Shown in pieces: positions 45,617 to 54,818 of a DNA stretch of 64,000 nucleotides (position 1 is its first letter; each line of letters opens with the position of its first letter). Origin of the DNA: JAQBDA01 sp963709875 (GTDB taxonomy: Bacteria; Chloroflexota; Anaerolineae; Anaerolineales; UBA4823); assembly GCA_963709875.1 (NCBI GenBank), contig CAVPYB010000012.1, positions 1 through 64,000 of the forward strand, written 5' to 3'. A program made the translations under genes and the position numbers. Below the pieces are notes generated by a model. It was given only the letters and a program-made list of their open reading frames with translations, made no database searches and was not told the DNA's origin.

Positions 45617-46856
45617 CCAGATTACCACCTTTCACTACAGGCACGACCGGCATCCGCTTTGCCCTGGAGATCAATACCAATACGGGTGAAAGAATAAAGC
45701 CAGTCAAGGCGATTGCCGCCTGCACCGAGACCAGGCTACCAACCAGACCAACAGCTGGTCCACTGACGACCTGACCGATAGCATCTACCTGCCCGCTCAT
45801 AGAGATCACCGTCGCGCGCACGCCCAATTCAAGGCGTTGGTTGACCCAGGCGGTATACAGCGGCTCGATCAGACTGCGCAGTACATCAATCCACCAGTAT
45901 GCCAGCAGTGCCAATAAAAATCCCGGAGCCAGAGCAAAAGCCAACAACCCACCGACCAGCAGAGCAGAAATGACCAACAACGCGCCGGCGATGCTGTCGT
46001 GCTGCTCGGTTTTGATACGCTGACGCACGAACTCCAACGCCCCTACCGAGAGCAGCATACCACCCGCATTCATCATACCTAGCCAGATGATTGGCTGGAA
46101 ATCGCCGACCGCCGGAAAACCGATACCATCTACCATATGCTTGGTCCACAAGCGGTCAAAACCCTCGCTGTACAGCCCGTACACCAGACCAATGGCTAGG
46201 ATGGTCTTCAGCGCCGGGCGCCGGCGCACGACACCCACACCCTGGCGGAAGGTGAGCACCATGCTGCCCCAAGTGCTGCGCTCACCGTGTGGGGTAGGGC
46301 TGAAGCCGTTCTCCGGCATCACAAGCGCCAGGAATACACCCAACAAGACGATCAGGATACCACCCAGGACGATCGGAAGGTTGACCGCGACGCTGCCCAA
46401 CAACATACCTGCCCCGATCCCCCCCAGCGCGCCGACCTGCCCGATCTGGCTGCTGCGCAGGAAGGCATCACCGGCTGCCTCTTCACCGATCTCATCGCTG
46501 ATCCAGGCCTGGCTGGCGCCGCTGGTGAAGGTATAACCGAGACCCCAGAGAACCTGGGCGAGCAAGATCGTTGCGAACAGCGGCAGCGAACCTTCCAGGA
46601 TGAAACCAAACCCAATCAGGAAGATGCCGACCAATATGGAAAAACGGCGGCTGTATACGTCGGCTACCACACCGGTGGGCACTTCGAACAGCAGCACCGA
46701 CAGCTCCAGCGTGGTGCCAACCAGGACGAGCTGCAGGGAACTCAGCCCGACCATGCTGACCTGGTAGAGCGAGCTGGCAGTGAATATCATCGACAGGATG
46801 AACGCCAGACCAGCCTCCATCATCAGGTAAACGGGATAAGCCGCCAATCTTTTCAA
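45609..46856 (-). CDS. MFS transporter
   Basis: An intact 415-residue major-facilitator protein with about twelve hydrophobic segments. The loop between helices 2 and 3 reads EVPTGVVADVYSRRFSILVG, a variant of the MFS motif A (GXXXDXXGRR) seen in drug-efflux-like members. The start is a TTG at 46856 with GGAG five bases upstream. It overlaps the Eis-like gene. Substrate unknown; the neighbourhood favours a role in exporting toxic compounds, by inference only. Confidence 0.88.
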   Translation of the reverse strand: MKRLAAYPVYLMMEAGLAFILSMIFTASSLYQVSMVGLSSLQLVLVGTTLELSVLLFEVPTGVVADVYSRRFSILVGIFLIGFGFILEGSLPLFATILLAQVLWGLGYTFTSGASQAWISDEIGEEAAGDAFLRSSQIGQVGALGGIGAGMLLGSVAVNLPIVLGGILIVLLGVFLALVMPENGFSPTPHGERSTWGSMVLTFRQGVGVVRRRPALKTILAIGLVYGLYSEGFDRLWTKHMVDGIGFPAVGDFQPIIWLGMMNAGGMLLSVGALEFVRQRIKTEQHDSIAGALLVISALLVGGLLAFALAPGFLLALLAYWWIDVLRSLIEPLYTAWVNQRLELGVRATVISMSGQVDAIGQVVSGPAVGLVGSLVSVQAAIALTGFILSPVLVLISRAKRMPVVPVVKGGNLDE

Positions 46857-46918
46857 TCATGCTCCGCTGCCATACGCTCGCATACGTCCCCAAACAATAC
46901 ACCTACCGATATCTCGGC

Positions 46919-48317
46919 TCAGGAGCGTGCGAGCTGAGGAGTGCGCAAATGCCACTCGGTTGCCTGCTCGTAGGCGTGGGCAGCGCGGCAGCAGGCGCGC
47001 TTCGGCCCAGGGCGGGGCGACGATCTGCAGTCCGGCAGGCAGCCCCTCTGCTGTGATACCACAAGGCAGGGAGATCGCCGGCAGACCGGTCAGGTTGAAA
47101 GGCGCAGTGAAGCGGGTCAGCAGGCGCGCCTGCTCGAGGGCGTCCGGCCCTTCGATAGGCGGGGCGGGCACAGCGGTCGCCGGGGTCAGCAGGATATCGT
47201 AGCGCTCGAAGAAGTGAGTGAACTGGCGGCGCAGGACGGTTTGCGTGCGCCGCGCCTGGATATAGTCCGTCGAGCTGTACCCAGCCCCGATCTCTAGGCG
47301 CTGGCGGATGTCCTCACCGAAGAGCTCCGGTTGGGATCCCAGGCGTTCGCTGTGGAAGGCAGCCCCATCGCTGGGGACCATCAAACCGTTGGCTTTAGCA
47401 GCCTGGCGCGCCTGCGGGAAGGAGACCAGCTCCACGCGCGCGCCCAGCCGATCGAAGACCGCCGCCGCCGCGCGGTAAGCCTCCATCACCTGCGGGTCGG
47501 TCACCTCGGTGAAGAACTCGTCGCTGGCCAGGGCGACGCGCCAATCTTTAACTCCCGCCTCGATCTGTCCCAGGTAGTCGTCCACCGGTACGTCCAGCGA
47601 GTACGGGTCGAGGCGGTCGTAGCCGGCGATCACCTGCAGTAGGATGGCGGCGTCGCGCACACAGCGCGCCATCGGACCGGCGTGGTCCAGGTTCCAGCTC
47701 AGCGGGATCACGCCGCGCAGGCTAACCCGCCCGTAGGTGGGTTTCAGCCCCACCACGCCGCACAGCGAAGCCGGGATGCGGATCGAGCCGCCGGTGTCGC
47801 TGCCCAACGACCCCAGGCACATACCGGCTGACAGGGCAGCCGCTGACCCGCCCGATGAGCCGCCGGTCATGCGCAATAAATCCCACGGGTTGCGGCAGGC
47901 GCCGAAATGGGGGTTAACGTTGGTTACACCCAGGGCGATCTCGTGCAGGTTCAGCTTCCCAAGGCTCACGGCTCCGGCCTTGTTCAACTTCTCGACAACT
48001 GCTCCATCCTGCTCGGGCAGGTTGTCTTTGAAGAAGGGCGATCCGGCTGTGGTGCGCAGGCCGGCAGTCTCGTACAGGTCTTTCAAAGCGATCGGGATGC
48101 CGTGCAGCCGGCTGCGCGGACCGCCGGAATGGATCTCGGCTTCGGCTGACTGCGCTGCCTGCAGGGCGGTCTCGGGGGTAAAGGTGATGAAACAGTTGAG
48201 CTGCGGGTCGAGCTGCTCCACCTGCCAGATGCAGGCCTGGGTCAGCTCCATGGGCGAGAGCTGCCCGGCGGCGATCTGGTCGGCGGCTTCATATAGGAAG
48301 AGGTGGTTAGGTTCCAT
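46919..48317 (-). CDS. Amidase-signature family protein, GatA-like (frameshifted near the end)
   Basis: About 466 residues when restored. The Ser-cisSer-Lys triad is present: Lys in IPIALKDLYETAGLRTTAG, the cis-Ser in MTGGSSGGSAAALSAG and the nucleophile Ser in SDTGGSIRIPASLCGVVGLK. A shift near 46988 misreads the end; restored it reads AAHAYEQATEWHLRTPQLAR with a stop at 46919. It resembles GatA, but the standard neighbours gatB and gatC are absent here, so a stand-alone amidase is as likely. A GAGG site precedes the ATG. Next downstream is the MFS gene, 62 bases on. Confidence 0.88.
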
Positions 48318-48470
48318 GGGACCTCAAGGGGAAAGGGAGAGGGGATTGGGGGTGCCAGGTGATCCAGTATCAGGTGTCAGGTGCGATGTTCGGGTTGCAG
48401 TGTATGGGAGGAAGTGTCAGGACTTGAGGCTGTGAAGGTCGATGAGTGTAGCCGCAGTTTATGCAATGGC

Positions 48471-49082
48471 TCATGGCTGGCTGTCGAACAGCCTTTCCAG
48501 ATCGGCCAGCGCCTGCTGGGGGCTCTGGAAGTGAATGGCGTGGATACACAGAGCTCGCGCGGCGTTAATGTTCTCCATGAAATCGTCCACGAAGACTGCC
48601 TCCCCGGGCTGGACGCCCAGCCGCTCAAGCACCAGGTGGTAGATGCGCGGGTCGGGTTTGGTCATGCCCACCTCGGCCGAGATGACCAGCTCGTCGAAGG
48701 CATCGGCGATCCCCCAGCGGCCGGTCAGGTAGCCGCGCAGGTCGTCCCAGGCGTTGCTGAGCAGCGCAGTACGATAGCGTGGGCGCAGGGCACGAATGTA
48801 GGCCACCAATTCCGGGTCTAGCCGGTCGCCGGCCCAGAACTCCTGCGCTACCGCCTCGAACCCATCCTCGGGCATACCCAGCGCCTCCCGCACCGCACCC
48901 CAGTGCTGGGCGGCGGTCAGCTGGCCGAGTGAGGCCTGCTGGGCGCTCGGGCTGTCGAAGACAAGGTCGTTCAGCTCCCGGCGTGAGATGCCCAGGCGCT
49001 CAGCCAGGGCAACCCGCGGCGCCTGGTCTTCGGTGCGCACCAGTACCCCGCCCAGGTCGAAGATCACGGCTTTGATCGGCAT
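48471..49082 (-). CDS. HAD-superfamily hydrolase
   Basis: A 203-residue subfamily IA HAD phosphatase. Motif I is VIFDLGGVLVRTED (the DXG variant, which usually marks epoxide-hydrolase-N-like or phosphatase members), motif II lies near ALLSNAWDDL, motif III is EVGMTKPDPRIYHL and motif IV is AVFVDDFMENINAAR. A helical cap lies at about residues 15-85. I chose the ATG at 49082; an in-frame opening upstream lacks a ribosome site. The substrate is unknown. Between it and the amidase lie about 150 bases containing degenerate GGTGTCAGGTG-type repeats. Confidence 0.9.
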   Translation of the reverse strand: MPIKAVIFDLGGVLVRTEDQAPRVALAERLGISRRELNDLVFDSPSAQQASLGQLTAAQHWGAVREALGMPEDGFEAVAQEFWAGDRLDPELVAYIRALRPRYRTALLSNAWDDLRGYLTGRWGIADAFDELVISAEVGMTKPDPRIYHLVLERLGVQPGEAVFVDDFMENINAARALCIHAIHFQSPQQALADLERLFDSQP

Positions 49083-49189
49083 GTGAAAAGAACTCCGGAA
49101 ATGTATTTGCTGCCCTGCGGGCGACCGGTCAGGCAACCTAAGAATTGTACCCTACCTACAGATGGCTGAGGAAAAATTGAGAGGGCGTT

Positions 49190-49222
49190 GCACCGCAGAG
49201 TTCGCAGAGTGCGCAGAGAGAA
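49190..49222 (+). repeat. Dispersed intergenic CGCAGAG-type repeat
   Basis: The stretch contains CACCGCAGAGTTCGCAGAGT and then GCGCAGAGAG, short CGCAGAG units in tandem; a similar GCAGAG-rich run ends the AlkD gene near 14240. Confidence 0.5.
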
Positions 49223-49223
49223 C

Positions 49224-50523
49224 TTACTCCTCTCCATTCTCCCCTCTCCCCTCATCCTTGAGCTTGAACTTCAGCCACACCGGCACCACAACCAGCAAGG
49301 ACAGCAGACCCGTGATGGTAAACGGGGCGCGCGGGCCGAAGCGCTGCCAGAGCTGGGCGCCGATCGCCGGGGCGGGCAGCGAGACCACCCCCAGGCTGGT
49401 GCTGAACAGACCGAAGGCCGTGCCGCGCAGCTTCTCCGGCACCGCCTTGCTGATCAGCGAGTTGTACGCCGGCGACATCAATCCCACGCCCACACCCAGC
49501 AGCAGCCAGGAAGCCGCGTAGCCCCAGAAATCGGCTACGCGAATAAAAGTCATGATCGCCGCGAACTGGATCACGAAGCCCAGGGCGATGCCCACCCGCT
49601 CGCCCTTCTTATCTGCCAGCCAGCCGGCGGGCACGGTGACCAGCATCATGGCGACCCCGAAAAACGACTCCAGCCAGCCGATCTGCTGGATGCTCAGCCC
49701 GCCAACCTCGTCCAGGTACAGCGGCAACAGGTTGAAGGACAGGGCGTAGGCGATATCCCGCACGCCGTCGGTGACCAGGATCCAGGTCAGTATCCCGCCG
49801 CCCAGCAGCATGCCGACCATGATCCCCAGGCTGGACTTCAACCCGGAGAGGGCCAGCTTCTGCGGATTGGCTTCTACACCGCGGGCGGCAGCGCGCGCCA
49901 TGCCGATGCGGATGACCGTCGCCACGGTGTACAGCACCGCCGCAAAGGCCAGCATGATCTGGAAGCCGTAGGTATCCGCCAGCCAGCCGCCCAGTGGCGG
50001 ACCGACCACCGCCACCACCATGAAGATCGTCTCGCTGATGCCGAACACGCGCGCCCGGCTCTCCTCTGAGGACTGCTCGGCGATGAAGGCGCCGAAGCTG
50101 GGACCGACCAGGGCACGCGTCATCGAGGCGAAGCCCTGCCCCACAAGCACCCAGTGCCAGGTGGGCGAGAAGATCAGCCAGAAGTATGAGAACACGCCTG
50201 CCAGGCTGCCCAGGGCGATGCTGCGCAGGCGGCCCAATGAGTTCGGAAATCCAGCCACCTAGGATCTGCAGCGCCAGCGGGATGATCTGCGACAGGGTGA
50301 AGAACAGCCCCACCTGCACCACATTGGCGTTCAGGCTCTTCAGATAGAGCGGCAGCAGCGGCTCGTACATATGCCCGGCGATGTTCGCCAGCACCATGGT
50401 AAGCATGAACAGGCGCAATGTGTTGTTGAGCAGGGGCTGGCTGGCGGCAGCCGGGCGCGGGGTTGCTTCACCGGCTTCCGTCTGTATTGCTCTATGCTCT
50501 GCAGGTGTGTTGTCTAGCTCCAT
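49224..50523 (-). CDS. MFS transporter (frameshifted)
   Basis: About 432 residues when restored, with twelve hydrophobic segments. It starts with a hydrophilic head, then LRLFMLTMVLANIAGHMYEP. A shift near 50245 falls just after GGWISELIG (motif A region), and the text resumes as LRSIALGSLAGVFSYFWLIF. Later segments include EESRARVFGISETIFMVVAV, GPPLGGWLADTYGFQIMLAF and GWLADKKGERVGIALGFVIQ, a second motif A. This pattern suits a drug:proton antiporter-like exporter; the substrate is unknown. It lies 54 bases after a GNAT gene. Confidence 0.86.
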
Positions 50524-50576
50524 ATTGTCTCTCGATCGTGCGTGCTGTATAGATCAGCTCGTTATACCCCTCGGGT

Positions 50577-51575
50577 CTATTCCCCTGACCGTCCTATTTT
50601 AAACCCGCTCAGGGGCTTGCGGTAGGTGAGCAGGCGCCTTTCCGGCTGGAAACCCGCCCCTCGGTAGAGAGCCTGGGCTGGAGGGTTATCATTCTCGGCG
50701 CACACGATCACCTCGCGCATCCCGTAAGCCATCATACGGCGCATTCCCTCTGCCAGCACAGCCCTGCCCAGACCAAGGCGCTGGTAGTCCGGATGGGTGC
50801 CGACCGGCTCGAAGAGACCGACACGGTTGCTGAGGTCCAGCCAGCCGTTGCAGAAGCTGGCGACAGCCCCATCCGGAGCGATGGCGACGATATCCAGCTC
50901 GGGGCGGTAAACCGGCGAGCGCATGAAGCCCTGATAGCGCCTGCGGTAGCTCTCGGCGTCCATCGTCGAGTCGAAGGCAGCCTGCGAGGCGGCAGCCCGT
51001 GACCCCAACTCCCGCTCTCCCCCCAGACGGCGGACGTGGAAGCCCTCCGGCAGTTCGGGTACCGGCACCGGCCCCTCCAGCCGCCGCCGGTATTGGATCG
51101 TGTAATACGGGCTGCGGGAGAAGCCACGCCGTTCCAGGTGACCCACCAGCAGGTCGTCGCCGGAGCTCACCCACATGCTGCGCAGCTCACCCTGCCCCTG
51201 CGAGCGCAGGAGGTCAGCGGCGCGTTCTTCTGCCCAGGTGTAGATCTGCCAGCCGGGCAGGCCTCCGCGCAGCCGCGGGTGGACGAAGACATCGAACGTC
51301 CGCCATTGGGGGGAGATCATCGCCCAGCCGCGTAAACCTTCCCCGGGCCGCCCTTCATCCCACAAGTAGATGTGCTGCCAGGGGTCCTTCCCGGCATTGA
51401 TGTAATACAGCCACCAGTTCAGGTCGCCGATATGTATGTAGTAGCTGCCATTGTCCGCCTGGCGCCCCTGCACCAGCAGTTGGCGCATGGCCTCGCGGTC
51501 CTGGGCAGCCGCGTAGAGGCGCGGCGCAGGCATCGCCGGGCTTTTACTGTTATTCAGCATCTCTCTCAGGCGCAT
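50577..51575 (-). CDS. GNAT acetyltransferase, double-domain
   Basis: An intact 332-residue protein with two GNAT-like halves. The first half has YIHIGDLNWWLYYINAGKDP and PRLRGGLPGWQIYTWAEERA. The second half holds the acetyl-CoA loop in FEPVGTHPDYQRLGLGRAVL (R-X-X-G-L-G-R) and ends ENDNPPAQALYRGAGFQPER. The ATG at 51575 has a GAGAGGAG ribosome site about 8 bases upstream; the longer in-frame opening upstream is Arg/Ala-rich noise over the preceding gene's 3' end. It lies 26 bases after the next GNAT gene and probably shares its transcript. The acyl acceptor is unknown. Confidence 0.88.
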   Translation of the reverse strand: MRLREMLNNSKSPAMPAPRLYAAAQDREAMRQLLVQGRQADNGSYYIHIGDLNWWLYYINAGKDPWQHIYLWDEGRPGEGLRGWAMISPQWRTFDVFVHPRLRGGLPGWQIYTWAEERAADLLRSQGQGELRSMWVSSGDDLLVGHLERRGFSRSPYYTIQYRRRLEGPVPVPELPEGFHVRRLGGERELGSRAAASQAAFDSTMDAESYRRRYQGFMRSPVYRPELDIVAIAPDGAVASFCNGWLDLSNRVGLFEPVGTHPDYQRLGLGRAVLAEGMRRMMAYGMREVIVCAENDNPPAQALYRGAGFQPERRLLTYRKPLSGFKIGRSGE

Positions 51576-51601
51576 GCTGGCGGCTCCTCTCTCATACCTG
51601 C

Positions 51602-52663
51602 TTATTCCTCTACAGTCTGCGTTCCCAGCTCGCTGCCCGGGCGCAGCTCTTTCTCGTACAAGTCCTGCTGGTGCAGCGGGTCTGAATGCATTCCGGCTTT
51701 CGTGTACAGCCGGGTGGCACCGGTCAGGCTGCCGGCATCCACGCCCAGACCCACCCTGAGCCTGCCGCGCTGCTCGAACTCGGCGAACGAGTGCAGCAGC
51801 AGCGCAAGTCCCAGCCCGCGCCGACGCCAGGGACGCCGGACGCCCAACACGCCCACCCAACCCATCTGTGGGTCATCCGTGGCGCTCGTCCGGCACAATG
51901 ACATCCCGGCGATCTCATCCCCATCCATCGCCAGGAACCACAGGGATGGGTCGAACTTCTCATCGTTTTCGATGATGTCCTTCCAGTGCTGGAGGTCGTC
52001 TTCGAAAGGCATGTCGATATGACCCCAGTGATCTTTGAAGGCATCGCGCAGCGCACGCAGCACATCTGGCAGCTCGCTTTCCGGGTCGGCAGCTCGCAGG
52101 GTAATCCCCTGCGGCCAGACCGGCGCGCTGAGCGGAGCTGATGAGGCGCCGTCCAACTCGACCACCATACGCAGGAAGTGACGGATGAGCCGGTACCCGT
52201 TCTCCTCCAGCAGCGCTCCGGCAGCCGGGATGACTGCCGGAGCGACGGCGTGCAGGTATGCACGCGCCCCATCTGGGGCATTTGCCAGGGACCGGGCCGC
52301 GCGTTGGTCGACCCAAGCCAGCAGATAGCTGCCGATGCCCAGGCCCTCGTGGTCTGGGTGCACGCGCCCCCAAACCACATAGCGCACGTGCGGCTCGTCG
52401 GTGTCCCAGTACTCGTAGACCCCGACCACCTGCCCGTCGGGGCTGACCACCAGGCGGGTGTCGGTCTGCAGGTCGAAATTCTGCAAACCCCAATCGATCT
52501 TGAAATCGCTGACCGAGAACTTGTCATGCCCAATCAGGTCGCGGGTGGCGGTGTTGATCGTCTCCACGATAGCTTCCAGATCATCCATCGTCGCCGGGCG
52601 GGAGATATAGCCCTGCGGCAGGTGGCCGGTAATATCTACGACATCTTTCACCATACTGTCCAC
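51602..52663 (-). CDS. GNAT acetyltransferase, mycothiol-synthase-like double domain
   Basis: An intact 353-residue protein with two GNAT domains. The first has the acetyl-CoA loop in GRVHPDHEGLGIGSYLLAWV, the second in GVRRPWRRRGLGLALLLHSF, followed by VGLGVDAGSLTGATRLYTKA as in mycothiol synthase-like enzymes. The start is a GTG at 52663 with AGGAGG six bases upstream; the site overlaps the stop of the small basic gene, so translation is coupled. The acceptor is unknown. Together with its neighbours it suggests modification of amines or thiols in an export and detoxification context. Confidence 0.88.
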   Translation of the reverse strand: MDSMVKDVVDITGHLPQGYISRPATMDDLEAIVETINTATRDLIGHDKFSVSDFKIDWGLQNFDLQTDTRLVVSPDGQVVGVYEYWDTDEPHVRYVVWGRVHPDHEGLGIGSYLLAWVDQRAARSLANAPDGARAYLHAVAPAVIPAAGALLEENGYRLIRHFLRMVVELDGASSAPLSAPVWPQGITLRAADPESELPDVLRALRDAFKDHWGHIDMPFEDDLQHWKDIIENDEKFDPSLWFLAMDGDEIAGMSLCRTSATDDPQMGWVGVLGVRRPWRRRGLGLALLLHSFAEFEQRGRLRVGLGVDAGSLTGATRLYTKAGMHSDPLHQQDLYEKELRPGSELGTQTVEE

Positions 52664-52664
52664 T

Positions 52665-52859
52665 TCATACCTCCTTGAAGAACACCTTTAAGATGCGTGC
52701 GACCAATCCGGGGCTGTCTGCACTTTGCAGCTCGCCCCTGGTCTTCACTGGTCCGTTTATCCGCCGCCGATCGTTATCCCGGCGGTGCATGTCTCTCTCC
52801 CGGCGCTTCTTGCGCTTCACCGGTTTGATCTCATCGTCTTGCAGGTCGATGGTAATCAT
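52665..52859 (-). CDS. Small basic protein, unknown function
   Basis: A 64-residue protein with an excellent ribosome site (AAGGAG, six bases before the ATG at 52859). It starts with an acidic MITIDLQDDEIKP, then a very basic run (KRKKRRERDMHRRDNDRRR), and ends with a short amphipathic segment (LVARILKVFFKEV). I do not recognise a family. The stop sits one base before the GTG of the GNAT gene, so it may couple translation of that gene or act as an RNA- or DNA-binding peptide. It lies 83 bases after the ABC permease gene. Confidence 0.6.
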   Translation of the reverse strand: MITIDLQDDEIKPVKRKKRRERDMHRRDNDRRRINGPVKTRGELQSADSPGLVARILKVFFKEV

Positions 52860-52942
52860 GATTTGCTCCTTCTGCTGCGGGTGAGCGGCTCACACATGAG
52901 CGGCTCAGAGACCCTGCCAGAGAGACAGATGCTCACCCGCCC

Positions 52943-53767
52943 TTATCCATTGCGATGCAGTTTTCCAGTTCGCTTGGCATAACGCTCAGCCTGACCGAAC
53001 ACCCACAAACCAAGCGGGATGGCGATCAGACCCATGATCAGCGTTGGCCAGACATACGGCCACAGCTCGGAGGTCGGCATCCCTTCCAGGAACGCCTGGC
53101 GCGTGCCGTCCAGCACATAGGTCGCCGGGCTGAACACAGCCAGCTTTTGCAGCAGCGGCGGCAGCACGCTGATCGGGTAGTAAACCCCCGAGACCAGCAG
53201 CAGCATGGCGATGATCACATGGGTCATCTGTGCACCGCGCTCCGGGAAGAGCAGCGGAAGGATGGACCCCATCACGCCCACGCCGATGAACGACAGGCTG
53301 CCGGCCATCAGCATGACCACTCCGCCGGCCAGGTTGGCGCTGCTCAGGTCGATCTCAAACAGCACCACGGTCACCGCCAAGATGATGGCCGTGAACAGCA
53401 GGCTGTACACCACGGCGAAGAATGTCTGCCCGGCCATATGGGTGATGCGCCGGATGGGTGCCATCAGGGTGTATTCGATGGTGCCTTCCCAGCGCTCGAT
53501 GCTGATCACATCGGTGATCCAGTAGAAGATCATCGAAAGGTAGCGCCAGACCAGGGTGCCGATCACCAGGTACAGTACCAGATAGCGACCGTCTATGTCT
53601 TGCCCACCAAGTTCCTCCATACCCAACCCGATATAGCTGACCGAAAGGCTGTTGGCGATCGAATACGCCAACCAGACCAGCTCCCAGGTCCAGTAGCGCT
53701 TTACCAGGTTGGCGTTGCGCTCCATAAAGGCATACGTGGCGCGGAATTCATGTAGTAATGCGGTCAT
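52943..53767 (-). CDS. ABC-2 type exporter permease
   Basis: An intact 274-residue membrane protein with six hydrophobic segments, as in ABC-2 drug, lipid or polysaccharide exporters. The N-terminal amphipathic region is EFRATYAFMERNANLVKRYW. The conserved C-terminal part is SGVYYPISVLPPLLQKLAVF with SPATYVLDGTRQAF, the ABC-2 signature region. It follows the ATPase gene by 20 bases and must be its partner. Substrate unknown; the attenuator upstream of the pair suggests an inducible export function. Confidence 0.92.
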   Translation of the reverse strand: MTALLHEFRATYAFMERNANLVKRYWTWELVWLAYSIANSLSVSYIGLGMEELGGQDIDGRYLVLYLVIGTLVWRYLSMIFYWITDVISIERWEGTIEYTLMAPIRRITHMAGQTFFAVVYSLLFTAIILAVTVVLFEIDLSSANLAGGVVMLMAGSLSFIGVGVMGSILPLLFPERGAQMTHVIIAMLLLVSGVYYPISVLPPLLQKLAVFSPATYVLDGTRQAFLEGMPTSELWPYVWPTLIMGLIAIPLGLWVFGQAERYAKRTGKLHRNG

Positions 53768-53787
53768 TTCTTACTCTCCGGTCCTTC

Positions 53788-54687
53788 CTACTCTTCTTCT
53801 TTGACCAGCTGCTTGCCGGTCAGCTCGAGGAATACATCCTCCAGGGTCGGTGCGTGCCCGTTCTCCGGGATCAGGCGCTTCAGGGCGGCAGGCGCATCCA
53901 GGGCGACAATCTTGCCGCCATCGATGATGGCGATGCGCTCGCACAAGCCCTCCGCCTCCAGCATGTCGTGGGTGGTGAGCAGGATGGTGGTGCCTGATTC
54001 CCGGTTCAGCTCGCGCACGACTGCCTGCACCTCACGCTTGGAGCGCGGGTCGAGCCCGGTGGTCGGCTCGTCCAGCAGCAGCACACGCGGCCTGGAGAGC
54101 AGGGCGCGAGCGATGGCAACTTTCTGCTGCATGCCGCGCGACATTTCTTCCATCGGCTTGTAAATCGAGCGGTCTTCCAGACCCAGACGGGCCAGGATCT
54201 CCACCACCCGCTGGCGGGTCTCGCGCCCTTCCATGCCGTACAGCCGCGCCCCGTAGATCAGGTTCTCCATCGGCGAGAGCTTCTTGAAGAAGCTGGCCTC
54301 GACCGAGACACGGTTGATCAGCCGCTGCACTTCCATCGGCTGGCGTACCACATCGTAGCCGAACACCTGCACCGATCCATCATCGGGCAGCAGGAGGGTG
54401 GCGATCAGACGGATCAGGGTCGATTTCCCTGAGCCGTTGGGACCCAGGACGCCGAAGATCTCACCCTGGCGCACCGTGAAGGAGACCCGGTCGACAGCCA
54501 CAACAACTTTCTTCGCACCGTTCGAGCCGGATTTGCCGTTGCCTCCAGGTTTCTGGGCCTGCACCCCGCTGCCATTCTTCGACTGGGCGCTCCCCCAGGT
54601 CTTCAACACCGGCAACTGCTTCCAGAACGGCTGAGATGTGCTGCCGAACTTCTTGTAGACTTCCTTGGCAATAATTGCGTCTGACAT
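53788..54687 (-). CDS. ABC-2 type exporter ATP-binding protein
   Basis: An intact 299-residue ATPase. Walker A is GVLGPNGSGKSTLIRLIATL, the signature is EMSRGMQQKVAIARAL, Walker B is RVLLLDEPTTGLDPRSK and the switch is LTTHDMLEAEGLCER. An insert of about 40 residues rich in Gly, Ser and Asn (about residues 20-60, e.g. SGVQAQKPGGNGKSGSNG) precedes the ABC core and is unusual. The start at 54687 is the ATG preceded by AAAGGAA. It is first in the run ABC ATPase-permease-small basic protein-GNAT-GNAT-MFS and lies behind the attenuator. Drug or lipid export is inferred, not shown. Confidence 0.93.
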   Translation of the reverse strand: MSDAIIAKEVYKKFGSTSQPFWKQLPVLKTWGSAQSKNGSGVQAQKPGGNGKSGSNGAKKVVVAVDRVSFTVRQGEIFGVLGPNGSGKSTLIRLIATLLLPDDGSVQVFGYDVVRQPMEVQRLINRVSVEASFFKKLSPMENLIYGARLYGMEGRETRQRVVEILARLGLEDRSIYKPMEEMSRGMQQKVAIARALLSRPRVLLLDEPTTGLDPRSKREVQAVVRELNRESGTTILLTTHDMLEAEGLCERIAIIDGGKIVALDAPAALKRLIPENGHAPTLEDVFLELTGKQLVKEEE

Positions 54688-54713
54688 CTTTGATTCCTTT
54701 ACTGGTACAAAAC

Positions 54714-54789
54714 AAAAAAACCACGGGTTTTCCCGTGGCATGTGGAGGTTTTTGATAAAAACAGCCACGGGAGGAGCTCACCCGTGGCT
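54714..54789 (-). promoter_or_regulatory. Four-arm transcription attenuator before the ABC exporter operon
   Basis: Read on the minus strand. Arm 1 is AGCCACGGG (54789-54781), arm 2 CCCGTGGCT (54771-54763), arm 3 GCCACGGG (54739-54732), arm 4 CCCGTGG (54727-54721), then seven T. Arms 1:2 pair perfectly over 9 bp. Arms 3:4 pair over 7 bp with loop AAAA and form an intrinsic terminator. Arms 2:3 can pair over 8 bp instead, with a nested GTTTTT/AAAAAC stem between them. The terminator therefore ends transcription 26 bases before the ATPase start unless arm 2 captures arm 3. Confidence 0.8.
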
Positions 54790-54818
54790 GGTAATCCGCA
54801 GAGGATCAGGTCAACCGG

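Noticed and set aside
46919..48317. GatA subunit of the tRNA amidotransferase
   Set aside because: The amidase signature fits, but gatB and gatC are not nearby and the gene lies among transporters; only a GatA-like amidase is called.
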